Assembly (NCBI GenBank): GCA_009996615.1
Contig: JAACZU010000003.1
Span: 1 to 64,000, forward strand
DNA from: Rhodanobacteraceae bacterium
GTDB lineage: Bacteria; Pseudomonadota; Gammaproteobacteria; Xanthomonadales; Rhodanobacteraceae
Direction: 5' to 3'
Length of the DNA stretch: 64,000 bases
Shown in pieces: positions 9,912 to 17,883 of this stretch (positions are counted from its first letter, which is position 1; each line of letters opens with the position of its first letter). Position numbers and translations under genes: made by a program. The notes beneath the pieces were generated by a model. That model was not told the DNA's origin. It did no database searches and worked only from the letters and a program-made list of their open reading frames with translations.

Positions 9912-12365
9912 ATGCAGCGCGCGCTCGTCGCCAGCTTCGTCACCCTGCTCACGCTCGCCGCCGCGCCGGCGCGGGCGGTCACGCTCGACCAGGCGATGGC
10001 CGATCCGGACTGGATCGGCGCGCCGGTGCAGCGGCCATACTGGAGCGTCGACGGCCGCAGCCTGTACTACCAGCTCAAGCAGGCCGGCACGCCGGTGCGC
10101 GACCTGCACCGCATCGAGCTGGCCAGCGGCACCGACGGTATCGTCGATCCAGCCGCGATGGCGAATGCGGACGGCCCCGACGCGGTGTTCGACCGTGCGC
10201 GTTCGCGCGCCGCGTTCGTGCGCAACGGCGACGTGTTCATGCGCGAGCTGGCGACTGGCCGCCTGGTGCAGGTCACGCGCACGCCGCAAGCCGAGGCCTC
10301 GCCGCAGTTCTCGGCTGACGGCCGCGCGCTGCAATACCGCGTCGGCAGCGACTGGTTCAGCTACGACATCGCCGCCGGCGTGGCCGGCCCGGCCGCGCTC
10401 GTGCTGGCCGCGAAGGACCCCGACGCGAAGAAGCCCGACGACCTCGGCGAGCAGCAGTTGCGCTACTTCTCGACCCTGCGCAAGCTCAAGAGCGACCGCG
10501 AGGCGGTCAAGCGCGAGCGCGAGGCGTACACGAAGGGCGATCCGACCCGCGCGCCGCTGCCGTTCTATGTCGGCGACGACGTCAAGATCGAAGGCACCTC
10601 GCTGTCGCCGGACGGTCGCCACCTGGTCGTGGTGACCTCGCCCAAGGGCCACGACGAGGGTCGCCAGGGCAAGCTGCAGCGCTTCGTCACCGAATCGGGC
10701 TACGAGGAGCAGGAGGACGAGCGCGTGCGCGTCGGCCGCAATGCGCCGGCGCCGCAGTCGCTGCTGCTGCTGGATTTGAGCAAGCACGAGCAGCACGCGC
10801 TCGCCTACGACGACCTGCCCGGCATCCACGACGATCCGCTCAAGGCCGTGCGCGAGGAGAACGACAAGCGCAAGCGCGAACTCGGCCTCGAGGCGAAGGC
10901 CGGCGACAAGGCCGCCAAGGCGGACGCGAAGAAGAAGGATGCGAAGAAGGACGAGGCGCCCAAGCCGCGCGCGGTGCGCATCGTCTCGCGCGCCGACGAC
11001 GGCGGCGGCGGCGGCATCGCGTGGAGCGCGGACGGCCAGTCGCTGGCGATCCAGATGCGCGCGATCGACAACAAGGACCGCTGGATCGCCACGGTCGACT
11101 TCGACCACGCCAGGCTGGTCAACCAGCACCGCCTGACCGATGCGGCCTGGATCAACTGGAACTTCAACGAGTTCGGCTGGCGCAAGGACAACCGCACGCT
11201 GTGGTACGTGTCGGAGGAAACCGGCTACGCGCAGCTCTACGCCAAGGTGCCCGGCGGCAAGGCCAGCGCGCTGACGCAGGGCACGTTCGAGGTGTCCGCG
11301 CCGGTCGAATCGCCCGACGGCCGCTGGTTCTACCTGCGCGCGAACGCCGAGGCGCCGTATGCGTATGACGTCTACCGCGTGCCGACCGGCGGCGGTGCGC
11401 TCGAGCGCGTGACCAAGCTCAAGGCCGTGCAGGACTTCGAGCTGTCGCCCGACGGCACGCAGCTCGCGCTGCTGCATTCGAGTTCCTACGTGCCGACGCA
11501 GCTCGCCGTGGCCCCGGCCGACGGCAGCGCCGCGCCGCGCACGCTGACCGACACGCGCACGGCCGAGTACAAGGCGTTCAGCTGGCCGGAACTGCAGATC
11601 GTCGAGGTGCCGTCCTCGCACACCAAGCAGCCGATCTATGCCAAGTTCTACAAGCCCAGGGACTTCGATCCTGCGAAGAAATACCCGGCGGTGCTGTTCG
11701 TGCACGGCGCCGGCTACCTGCAGAACGTGCACCTGGGCTTTCCGGCCTACTTCCGTGAGCAGATGTTCCACAACCTGCTCACCGAACGCGGCTACGTCGT
11801 GCTCGACATGGACTACCGCGCCAGCGAAGGCTACGGCCGCGACTGGCGCACCGCGATCTACCGCAACATGGGCCAGCCGGAACTGGAAGACCTGATCGAC
11901 GGCGTGCGCTGGCTGGAAAAGAACGCTTCGGCCGATCCGCAGCGCGTGGGCCTCTACGGTGGTTCCTACGGCGGCTTCATGGCGCTGATGGCGATGTTCC
12001 GCGCGCCGGACGTGTTCAAGGCCGGCGCCGCGCTGCGCCCGGTCACCGACTGGGCGCAGTACAACCACGAATACACCTCCAACATCCTCAACACGCCGCA
12101 GCTCGACCCGATCGCCTACGAGCGCTCCTCGCCGATCGAGTTCGCCGACGGCCTCAAGGGCCACCTGCTGATCGCGCACGGCATGATCGACGACAACGTG
12201 CTGTACGAGGACTCGGTGCGCCTGTTCCAGAAGCTGGTCGAGCTGCGCAAGGACGACTTCGAACTGGCCGGCTATCCGCTCGAACGCCACGGCTTCGTGC
12301 ACAGCGATTCGTGGTACGACGAGTACCGCCGCATCCTGAAGCTGTTCGAGGCGAATCTGAAGTAG
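9912..12365 (+). CDS. S9 family prolyl oligopeptidase / dipeptidyl aminopeptidase
   Basis: An 817-residue exported serine peptidase with an N-terminal signal peptide (hydrophobic to about residue 22, ending APARA). An N-terminal beta-propeller covers roughly 30-540 and a C-terminal alpha/beta-hydrolase domain follows. The triad is visible: Ser685 in GLYGGSYGGFMAL, Asp760 in HGMIDDNV and His793 in LERHGFVH. The layout fits DPP IV-like subfamily S9B, removing N-terminal dipeptides from periplasmic or external peptides. Residues ~327-353 form an odd Lys/Ala/Asp-rich low-complexity insert inside the propeller. It begins right after REP array 2. Confidence 0.92.
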   Translation: MQRALVASFVTLLTLAAAPARAVTLDQAMADPDWIGAPVQRPYWSVDGRSLYYQLKQAGTPVRDLHRIELASGTDGIVDPAAMANADGPDAVFDRARSRAAFVRNGDVFMRELATGRLVQVTRTPQAEASPQFSADGRALQYRVGSDWFSYDIAAGVAGPAALVLAAKDPDAKKPDDLGEQQLRYFSTLRKLKSDREAVKREREAYTKGDPTRAPLPFYVGDDVKIEGTSLSPDGRHLVVVTSPKGHDEGRQGKLQRFVTESGYEEQEDERVRVGRNAPAPQSLLLLDLSKHEQHALAYDDLPGIHDDPLKAVREENDKRKRELGLEAKAGDKAAKADAKKKDAKKDEAPKPRAVRIVSRADDGGGGGIAWSADGQSLAIQMRAIDNKDRWIATVDFDHARLVNQHRLTDAAWINWNFNEFGWRKDNRTLWYVSEETGYAQLYAKVPGGKASALTQGTFEVSAPVESPDGRWFYLRANAEAPYAYDVYRVPTGGGALERVTKLKAVQDFELSPDGTQLALLHSSSYVPTQLAVAPADGSAAPRTLTDTRTAEYKAFSWPELQIVEVPSSHTKQPIYAKFYKPRDFDPAKKYPAVLFVHGAGYLQNVHLGFPAYFREQMFHNLLTERGYVVLDMDYRASEGYGRDWRTAIYRNMGQPELEDLIDGVRWLEKNASADPQRVGLYGGSYGGFMALMAMFRAPDVFKAGAALRPVTDWAQYNHEYTSNILNTPQLDPIAYERSSPIEFADGLKGHLLIAHGMIDDNVLYEDSVRLFQKLVELRKDDFELAGYPLERHGFVHSDSWYDEYRRILKLFEANLK

Positions 12366-12366
12366 A

Positions 12367-12460
12367 GCCGGGATTGGGGATTCGGGATTGGGGATTGGGA
12401 AGTCCAAGTCCTCGCCCGCCTTTCGGGCCTGCCCGCGCTGCGCGGGGGCAGGCCCGAAGG
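12367..12460. repeat. GGGATT(C/G) heptamer run and hairpin after the peptidase gene
   Basis: About four tandem GGGATTG/GGGATTC copies (12370-12400) are followed by a hairpin at 12419-12460 (TTTCGGGCCTGCC pairing with GGCAGGCCCGAA). The hairpin has no T-tract, so termination is possible but not shown. The heptamer is the same family as the runs in the ftsA-ddl region. Confidence 0.6.
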
Positions 12461-12488
12461 CAGGAGCACGCCGATCCTGGGCCCTACA

Positions 12489-12998
12489 ATGGCGGCGGTG
12501 AATCACCCGACACGCCGGCCCATGACCGCCCGACCATCACCCGCCATTACCGCCACCGACGCCGCGCCGCGCACGACGCCGTCGCTGTATCCCGAACCGT
12601 TCGCCTCGATCATGCAGGGGCGCACCAAGCATCCGCTCGGCGAGCTGTTCGGCCTGACCCACTTCGGCGTCAACCTGACCCGGCTCGCGCCGGGCGCGGT
12701 GTCCGCGCTGCGGCACGCGCACTCGCGGCAGGACGAGTTCATCTACGTCGTGTCCGGCCATCCGACCCTGCACACCGACGAAGGCGCGACCGAGCTCGCG
12801 CCGGGCATGCGCGCCGGCTTCAAGGCCGGCAGCGGCAACGCGCACCGGCTGGTGAACACGACCAGCGAGCCGACCGTGTACCTGGAAGTCGGCGATCGCA
12901 GCGCCGGCGACGAAGTCAGCTATCCGGACGACGACATCGCCGCGCGCTTCGTCGATGGCAAGTGGAAGTTCTTCCACAAGGACGGCACGCCCTACTGA
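12489..12998 (+). CDS. Cupin-domain protein
   Basis: A 169-residue single-domain cupin. The metal-binding motif 1 is HAHSRQDEFIYVVSGHP, with His and Glu ligands; motif 2 is GNAHRLVNTT. The surrounding pattern (LYPEPFAS, LGELFGLTHFGVNL, PGMRAGFKAG, YLEVGDRS, HKDGTPY) matches a conserved group of small cupins of unknown substrate. No signal peptide. The first in-frame ATG is used; an ATG at 12522 is an alternative, and neither has a clear ribosome-binding site. Confidence 0.8.
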   Translation: MAAVNHPTRRPMTARPSPAITATDAAPRTTPSLYPEPFASIMQGRTKHPLGELFGLTHFGVNLTRLAPGAVSALRHAHSRQDEFIYVVSGHPTLHTDEGATELAPGMRAGFKAGSGNAHRLVNTTSEPTVYLEVGDRSAGDEVSYPDDDIAARFVDGKWKFFHKDGTPY

Positions 12999-13149
12999 GT
13001 GTCGGCAGCGGGCAGGCGCGCGGCGCCCTCGCCCGCCCTGTCGCCGCTGCCCAACGCCCGGTCGCATCCGCGCGGCCCGACACTTGAAGATCGACCGTGT
13101 CCGCGCCTAGCCTGCGCGCCCGCACAGTCCCACCACGCGAGGACGGATC

Positions 13150-13410
13150 GTGGAGCCGCAAACCGAGATGGTCGAACTGCTCCGGCGGATCGAGGCGAAC
13201 CAGGAACGCGCCCTGCAGGCGCAGGAAGCGCATCTGACCCTGGCCCGGGAGCAGCTCGCGCAATCGAGCCAGCGCGTCGGCGAGAGCCTGGAACTACAGC
13301 GCGTCGCGATTGCGCGCCAGGCGCAGGTCCGCAACATCGTGCTGCCGCTGATCTTCGTCCTGCTCGGCCTGCTGGTCTACGTGCTGGTCAAATGGAACAC
13401 GGCCACCTGA
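13150..13410 (+). CDS. Small coiled-coil single-span membrane protein
   Basis: An 86-residue protein not assigned to a family. Residues 1-60 are charged, Gln/Glu/Arg-rich and heptad-like, predicted coiled coil (RRIEANQERALQAQEAHLT). Residues ~63-81 form one membrane span (IVLPLIFVLLGLLVYVLV), followed by a short tail, so it is a tail-anchored type. The GTG at 13150 is preceded by GAGGA at a suitable distance; an ATG six codons later is an alternative. It lies 27 bp before the SnoaL-like gene in the same direction, suggesting co-transcription. Confidence 0.65.
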   Translation: MEPQTEMVELLRRIEANQERALQAQEAHLTLAREQLAQSSQRVGESLELQRVAIARQAQVRNIVLPLIFVLLGLLVYVLVKWNTAT

Positions 13411-13436
13411 GGCACGTCGCAACCGGGAACGAACCG

Positions 13437-13844
13437 ATGTCGATCGAAGAAGCCAACAAGGCCGTCGTCCGCCGCTACGTGGACGCGTTCAACCGCGGCG
13501 ACCTGGACGCGCTGCGCCAGTTGCTGGCGGACGACGCGGAGATCCAGGGCGTGATGGGCCAGGGCCTGTTCGATCGCGTCGAGCCGGTCTGGCGGCAGCT
13601 CATCGAAGGCTATGGCATGCAGCTGCGGATCGAGGAACTGGTCGCCGAGGGCCACCGCGTCGCCGCGCGCTACGTCGAGACCGGCACCTTCACCCGCCCC
13701 GCGTTCGGGCGCGAGCCCACCGGCAAGTCCTGCGAACTCGTCGCGATGGAGTTCTTCGAGATCCACGACGGCAAGATCAGGCGCCGCTGGGGCGCGCGCG
13801 ATTCGGCCTCGCAGATGCGGCAACTCGGCCTCGCCGACGCCTGA
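13437..13844 (+). CDS. SnoaL-like / NTF2-fold protein
   Basis: A 135-residue protein with the NTF2-like cone fold of the SnoaL/ketosteroid isomerase-like group. The start EANKAVVRRYVDAFNRGDLDALRQLLADDAEI is typical, as is the C-terminal FFEIHDGKIRRRWGARD. Members of this family are often small enzymes or binding proteins, and the function cannot be read from sequence. The gene follows the small coiled-coil membrane protein closely. Confidence 0.75.
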   Translation: MSIEEANKAVVRRYVDAFNRGDLDALRQLLADDAEIQGVMGQGLFDRVEPVWRQLIEGYGMQLRIEELVAEGHRVAARYVETGTFTRPAFGREPTGKSCELVAMEFFEIHDGKIRRRWGARDSASQMRQLGLADA

Positions 13845-13977
13845 GCCGCGGCGAACGCGCCGCACCGCTGGTCGCATCCGGCCCACCGTTCGGCGCAACC
13901 GGATGCCGACCGGCCCGGGCCGGCGCGCCATCACCTGTATGCTCGCGCGATCCAGCCGGGAGTCGGGGAGCTTGCCA

Positions 13978-15465
13978 ATGCATCATCCAGCGCTTGCCGT
14001 GCTTGCGCGCGTGACCGTGCCCGCCGCGCTGCTGGCCTTTGCGGCCCCGGCCACCGCCGACGAGGTGATCGACATCCAGGGTCGTTCGGTGCTCGTCACG
14101 CCACAAACCCAGGTCATCGTCGACGACGCGCCGCTGCCGCCCGGCGCACCGCTGCCCTCGCAGCGCGGCCTGCGCGCGGTCGCCACGTTCGGCGCCGGCG
14201 TCGCGCCACGGGGCGTCGGCGCGGCGGCCACGGTGGTGTTCTCCTACGCGGTGCGCGGCGCCGTCACCTCGACCACGCCGTTGCGCGTGCTCGGCCAGGA
14301 AGTCACCGTCACCGGCGATACCGGGCTGACCGGCGTGCCCGGCGGCGCGATCGGCAACATCGCGCTCGGCGACCATCTCGACGTCAGCGGCTACCTCGAC
14401 ACCAACGCCAGCCTGCTCGCCTCGTTCATCGAGTACCTGCCCTCGCCGACGCCGCGCTGGCTGCTGTCGGGCTACGTGAGCGCGGTGAACGGCGACGAGG
14501 TGCGGCTCGGCCCGCAGCGCGTCAGCCTGGCCGGCGTCAGCCCGATCGACTGCGGCGACGCGCTGGCGGTCGGCCGCTTCGTCGAGATCCGCGCGACCGC
14601 GATCGCCGGCTTCAATGCCGACAGCGTGCTCGACACGGTCACGCGGCTGACCTGCCTCGACCCGGTGCCGCGCGGCACGCCGGGCGCGCTCGGCGTGCTG
14701 AACGGGCTGGTCGGCGAATTCCTGTCGCCGACCTCGTTCCAGTTCGGCCCGTACGTGGTCAGCTACGACGCGCAGACCGAATTCAAGTTCGGCGGCGCCG
14801 ACGACCTCGTCACCGGCGCCGCGATCGAGGTCGACGGCGTGTTCGGCGACAACCTCGCCTTCGCCGCGCAAGGCATCCAGTTCAACGCGCCGATGATCCG
14901 CCTGGAGGCACCAGCGCAGCCGGGCGACGTCGTGCCCGGCGCTGGCGGCACGGTCACGCTGCTCGGCAACCCCGTGCGCCGCGCCGCGCAGCTGCGCGAC
15001 CGCGACGCGATCTACACCAACGGCATCACGCAGCCGTGCCAGATCGAACTGCGCGGCTACCTCGACCGCCTCGGCCAGGGCTGGGCGACACGCGCGCGCC
15101 TGCGCGGCGCCCCCGCGCCCGGGAACGTGCGCGTGGGCGGCCCGGTCGAGGCGGTCGAACGGCCGTGGCTGTCCGTGCTCGGCCTCGACCTGGACAGCAC
15201 CGGCGCCACCTTCGAGGACCCGGCCGGCGCGACGATCGACGCCGACACGTTCTTCGCCGGCGCGTTGCCGGGCGCGATCGTCGAGCAGACCGGCACCTGG
15301 AACGGCACCGATACCGTCAGCGGCGGCGTCGTGGCGCTGATCACGCCGCTCGACGTGCCGCCGCCGCGCCCGGCCGGCGCCGCGCCGCCGACGCTGATCG
15401 TCGGCACCTACCACGGCGGCGACCGCCTGTTCACCAACGGCTTCGAGGCGTCGGCCGGCCGCTGA
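13978..15465 (+). CDS. Exported DUF5666-type repeat protein with LFTNGFE tail
   Basis: A 495-residue exported protein of unknown function. A signal peptide ends at about residue 27 (FAAPATA-DE). The mature part is a series of beta-rich segments of the DUF5666 type, each of the form 'function name, value, bound' seen as GLVGEFLSPTSFQFGPYVVSYDAQTEF... and LVTGAAIEVDGVF. A Pro-rich linker then leads to the C-terminal DRLFTNGFEASAGR. The (I/L)FxNGFE ending resembles tails I recall on secreted Lysobacterales proteins. The ATG has GGGGAG upstream. Likely periplasmic or cell-surface. Confidence 0.7.
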   Translation: MHHPALAVLARVTVPAALLAFAAPATADEVIDIQGRSVLVTPQTQVIVDDAPLPPGAPLPSQRGLRAVATFGAGVAPRGVGAAATVVFSYAVRGAVTSTTPLRVLGQEVTVTGDTGLTGVPGGAIGNIALGDHLDVSGYLDTNASLLASFIEYLPSPTPRWLLSGYVSAVNGDEVRLGPQRVSLAGVSPIDCGDALAVGRFVEIRATAIAGFNADSVLDTVTRLTCLDPVPRGTPGALGVLNGLVGEFLSPTSFQFGPYVVSYDAQTEFKFGGADDLVTGAAIEVDGVFGDNLAFAAQGIQFNAPMIRLEAPAQPGDVVPGAGGTVTLLGNPVRRAAQLRDRDAIYTNGITQPCQIELRGYLDRLGQGWATRARLRGAPAPGNVRVGGPVEAVERPWLSVLGLDLDSTGATFEDPAGATIDADTFFAGALPGAIVEQTGTWNGTDTVSGGVVALITPLDVPPPRPAGAAPPTLIVGTYHGGDRLFTNGFEASAGR

Positions 15466-15670
15466 TCGGGTAGCCGGGCCTGTCCGGCCGCCTCGCGCCG
15501 ACCCGACGGCGCATCGAAGGCTGCTGCAGGCAGCTGCGGACCGGCGGACGGGTCGCCGCGGGCGCCCGCGTCGGCCGGCCGTGCGCCTTCACGGTACCGC
15601 CGGCCGAGGCGGGCGCGGGCGGGATCGTCTACAGTCGCGCGTGGACGGCTCGCACACGATCGGGGACCCC

Positions 15671-16165
15671 ATGGCATCGCGCAACCCTCTGCAGGTCACG
15701 GGCCTGCTCTTCTGGCTGACGCTCAGCTTCGCCGCTGCCGCGATCGGCGCTGCGGCGTCGATCCAGGCCAGCGCCTTCTACCTGCAGCTCGCGCGCCCCG
15801 ACTGGGCGCCACCGGGCGCGGTGTTCGGCCCGGTCTGGAGCGTGCTCTACACGCTGATGGGCGTCGCCGCCTGGCTGGCCTGGCGCGAACGCGGTTTCCA
15901 GGCGGCGCGGACCGCGCTGGTCCTGTTCGTCGTGCAGCTCGCCGTCAATGCGCTGTGGAGCTGGCTGTTCTTCGGCTGGCGCCTCGGCGCGCTGGCGTTC
16001 GCTGACATCGTGCTGCTGTGGGCGCTGGTCGTGGCCACGCTGGTTTCGTTCTGGCGCGTGCGCCCGCTGGCCGGCGCGCTGCTGTTGCCGTACCTGCTGT
16101 GGGTCAGCTTCGCCGCCGCGCTGAACCTGGCCGTCTGGCGGCTCAACCCCGGGCTGCTGGGATAG
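15671..16165 (+). CDS. tspO: TspO/MBR family tryptophan-rich sensory protein
   Basis: A 164-residue integral membrane protein with five hydrophobic segments. Family signatures are WAPPGAVFGPVWSVLYTLMGVAAWL (split here around residues 41-65 as PDWAPPG and VWSVLYTLMG), an ALNLAVWRLNPG ending and WSWLFFGWRLG. TspO proteins bind porphyrins and sterol-like ligands and modulate stress or pigment regulation; the role here is unknown. Length and topology match the family. It converges with the PagL-like gene 23 bp away. Confidence 0.9.
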   Translation: MASRNPLQVTGLLFWLTLSFAAAAIGAAASIQASAFYLQLARPDWAPPGAVFGPVWSVLYTLMGVAAWLAWRERGFQAARTALVLFVVQLAVNALWSWLFFGWRLGALAFADIVLLWALVVATLVSFWRVRPLAGALLLPYLLWVSFAAALNLAVWRLNPGLLG

Positions 16166-16188
16166 CCGCGGCGCGAGACGCGGTCCAA

Positions 16189-16695
16189 TCAGAACCCCAC
16201 GCCCACCAGCAGCATCGTCTCGCCGTGGTTGGGCTTGTGGGTTTCGCCGTCGGACACGTGGCGCAGCAGCACCACCCAGTGTCCGCCCTGCCAGCCGATG
16301 CTGCTGACGAACTGGCCGGCCGAGCTGAGCGCGTCGGTGCGGCCCAGCGCCAGCGCGACCTGCCCGCTGACGAACGCCCCGCGCCACACGTACAGCCGCG
16401 CGCCGAGCGCGACCAGGCCGACGTCGTGGTCGAGTCGCGCATGCGAGGTCGAACGCGCCTGCAGCCAGCCCAGCCCGAGGTCCGGCGACCAGGTGAACGG
16501 CCCCAGCGCATGCGTGTCGCCGAGGCGCTCGACGAACACCGTGTTCGTCCACATCGAATGCAGCGTGCGACTGCGTCCGCCGAGGATCTCCCAGCGCGGA
16601 TCGTCGCCGGCATGCGCCGCCGGCAGCGCGAACAGCAGGGCGAAGGCGGTGCCAAACAACCACGTACACGGTGCGAACGCGATCCGGGGATTCAT
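16189..16695 (-). CDS. PagL-like lipid A 3-O-deacylase (outer membrane barrel)
   Basis: A 168-residue protein with a signal peptide cleaved after AHA (about residue 29). The remainder alternates like a small outer-membrane beta-barrel and ends in Phe, as barrel proteins do. The C-terminal segment RHVSDGETHKPNHGE contains His146 and Ser148, with Glu159, matching the His-x-Ser...Glu catalytic set and N(E/H)G pattern of PagL. PagL removes the 3-O acyl chain of lipid A. Overall similarity cannot be scored by eye, so the call rests on the motif, size and barrel features. Confidence 0.72.
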   Translation of the reverse strand: MNPRIAFAPCTWLFGTAFALLFALPAAHAGDDPRWEILGGRSRTLHSMWTNTVFVERLGDTHALGPFTWSPDLGLGWLQARSTSHARLDHDVGLVALGARLYVWRGAFVSGQVALALGRTDALSSAGQFVSSIGWQGGHWVVLLRHVSDGETHKPNHGETMLLVGVGF

Positions 16696-16847
16696 CGCAG
16701 CCTCCGCGCGGGCGAGTGCGGCCGCATCATCGCGCCGCGATGCGCCGCGCGGAAGTGCCGCGCAACACCCCCTATCCCGCCGTTCGCGTGGCGCGTCCGG
16801 ACGACCCCGGGGTGCGCTTCGCTTACCCGGGCTACCTGCCTCCAGGC

Positions 16848-16945
16848 AAACGCATCGCGGCTTCCGCCGCTCCCGGAAAAGCAGCGGCCCCTCGCTGCCC
16901 CCTGTGGGAGCGCCGGCAGGCGCGATGCTTTTCGGCGCCCCCGCC
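16848..16945. repeat. Degenerate REP elements (GGGAGCGCCGGCAGGCGCGATGC type)
   Basis: Two REP-like halves occur: GCATCGCGGCTTCCGCCGCTCCC at 16850 onward and GTGGGAGCGCCGGCAGGCGCGATGC at 16914 onward. They share the GGGAGCG...CGCGATGC core with the arrays around the RAYT gene but lack the exact linker and period. Confidence 0.65.
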
Positions 16946-17130
16946 AAGGGAGGGCTGAGTGGGGCCGGCGTTTGTACCGACCTTGCCGCGACCTTCCACC
17001 GCGCAGCATCACGTCGGTCGCGCCCCTGCAAGGCCCACTGAAGACAAGCTTCACCAGCAGACCTCACGTCGCCGCGAGCTGCATCGCAAGACGCAAAACG
17101 TGACGTCCCTCACAGAGTTACCGCGCAAAA

Positions 17131-17169
17131 ATTGTCAGACCATGACAATCCGCGCGCCTACGATTGTCC
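17131..17169 (+). promoter_or_regulatory. Candidate PilR-binding TGTC boxes upstream of pilA
   Basis: An inverted repeat ATTGTCA-gacca-TGACAAT spans 17131-17149, and a third ATTGTC begins at 17163. In Pseudomonas, PilR binds repeated TGTC sites about 80-120 bp before the pilA start. The boxes here lie about 100-135 bp before the predicted start, matching that arrangement. Binding is inferred. Confidence 0.6.
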
Positions 17170-17240
17170 TTCGTGAGAGCTGTTTCGCATCCTGAAACTT
17201 TGCCACAATTCAACTGTGATCGAGTGCGCTACGCTGCACT

Positions 17241-17255
17241 TGGCACGGAAGCTGC
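17241..17255 (+). promoter_or_regulatory. Sigma-54 (-24/-12) promoter of pilA
   Basis: TGGCACGGAAGCTGC matches the sigma-54 consensus TGGCAC-N5-TTGC, with GG and GC exactly 10 bases apart. Transcription would start near 17267, giving a leader of about 107 bases before the pilA ATG. This is the promoter class used for pilA under PilR in Pseudomonas, and pilR is in this window. Confidence 0.85.
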
Positions 17256-17373
17256 TGCACCCGATACCGCGAGCCGTCGATCGCCGGCAGAAGCGATCGC
17301 GGAGAGCGGGCCCGCCTGGCAAAGGTTGGCGGCTCCAGGGGCAAACCGTTTCATCCACACCAGAGGAACCATC

Positions 17374-17820
17374 ATGAAGAACATCCAGAAGGGCTTCACC
17401 CTGATCGAACTGATGATCGTCGTCGCGATCATCGCCATTCTGGCGGCGATCGCGCTGCCGGCGTACCAGGACTACACCATCCGCACCAAGGTCACGGAAA
17501 CGATGGTACAGATGGATGCCGCCAAGCTCGCCGTTTCCGAAACCGCCGCAAGCCTCGGTAGCTTGGGTGCCGTTACGGTTTCCAACAGTGGGTATGAGTT
17601 CCCGGCGACCGGCACGACCTACGTCGCCAGTGTCACCATCACGCCGGCCACGGGCGTCATCACTGGCATCAGCAAGAACACCGGCGCGGGTCCGGCGGAA
17701 TGCCAGATTGTCCTGACGCCGACCGCGACCACGACGCCGAGTGGCGCGCCGGGCCCGCTGAACTGGGCGTGCACTAGCAGCGCTTGCGCACCTAAGTACC
17801 TCCCGGCTTCCTGCCGCTAA
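17374..17820 (+). CDS. pilA: Type IV major pilin PilA
   Basis: A 148-residue type IVa prepilin. The 7-residue leader ends in Gly (MKNIQKG), followed by [27 protein letters not shown] with Glu5 of the mature protein, the standard site for PilD cleavage and methylation. The C-terminal domain is Thr/Ser-rich with four cysteines (AEC, WAC, SAC, ASC), enough for the disulfide that closes the D-region. AGAGGAA precedes the ATG. A strong hairpin terminator follows 30 bp after the stop, so pilA is probably its own short transcript. Confidence 0.96.
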   Translation: MKNIQKGFTLIELMIVVAIIAILAAIALPAYQDYTIRTKVTETMVQMDAAKLAVSETAASLGSLGAVTVSNSGYEFPATGTTYVASVTITPATGVITGISKNTGAGPAECQIVLTPTATTTPSGAPGPLNWACTSSACAPKYLPASCR

Positions 17821-17850
17821 GTCTTGGCGACTGAGGTGCCCGCAGTTCTC

Positions 17851-17883
17851 GAACCCCGGCCGCTTGGCCGGGGTTCTTTTTTT
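17851..17883 (+). terminator. Rho-independent terminator of pilA, abutting the next start codon
   Basis: GAACCCCGGCC-gctt-GGCCGGGGTTC followed by seven T is an ideal terminator. The ATG of the downstream gene comes directly after the T-tract at 17884, so read-through transcripts would carry the hairpin immediately before that start codon. Confidence 0.93.

Larger units (their letters stand above)
16696..17373. other. Long intergenic region upstream of pilA
   Basis: This 678-bp region between divergent pagL-like and pilA genes has no convincing gene. REP-like pieces lie at 16848-16945, TGTC boxes at 17131-17169 and a sigma-54 promoter at 17241-17255. Its last 250 bp are clearly less GC-rich than the surroundings. 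A frame in line with pilA is open from 17164 but crosses the promoter, so it is not taken as coding. Confidence 0.6.

Noticed and set aside
8853-12506. Very long minus-strand open frame (over 1200 codons)
   Set aside because: Only the last part (8853-9329) is protein-like. The rest is the antisense of the S9 peptidase and REP repeats, with His/Arg/Val-rich shadow composition.
12999-13149. N-terminal extension linking the cupin end to the SnoaL-like gene
   Set aside because: The frame is Pro/Arg/Ala-rich antisense-like sequence; the NTF2-type fold begins at the ATG at 13437.
17164-17373. N-terminal extension of PilA
   Set aside because: The open frame crosses the sigma-54 promoter, and the prepilin leader with a ribosome-binding site starts at 17374.
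17824-17883. Upstream TTG start for the membrane protein after pilA
   Set aside because: It would translate through the pilA terminator hairpin, and the N-terminus so gained has no membrane or signal character.
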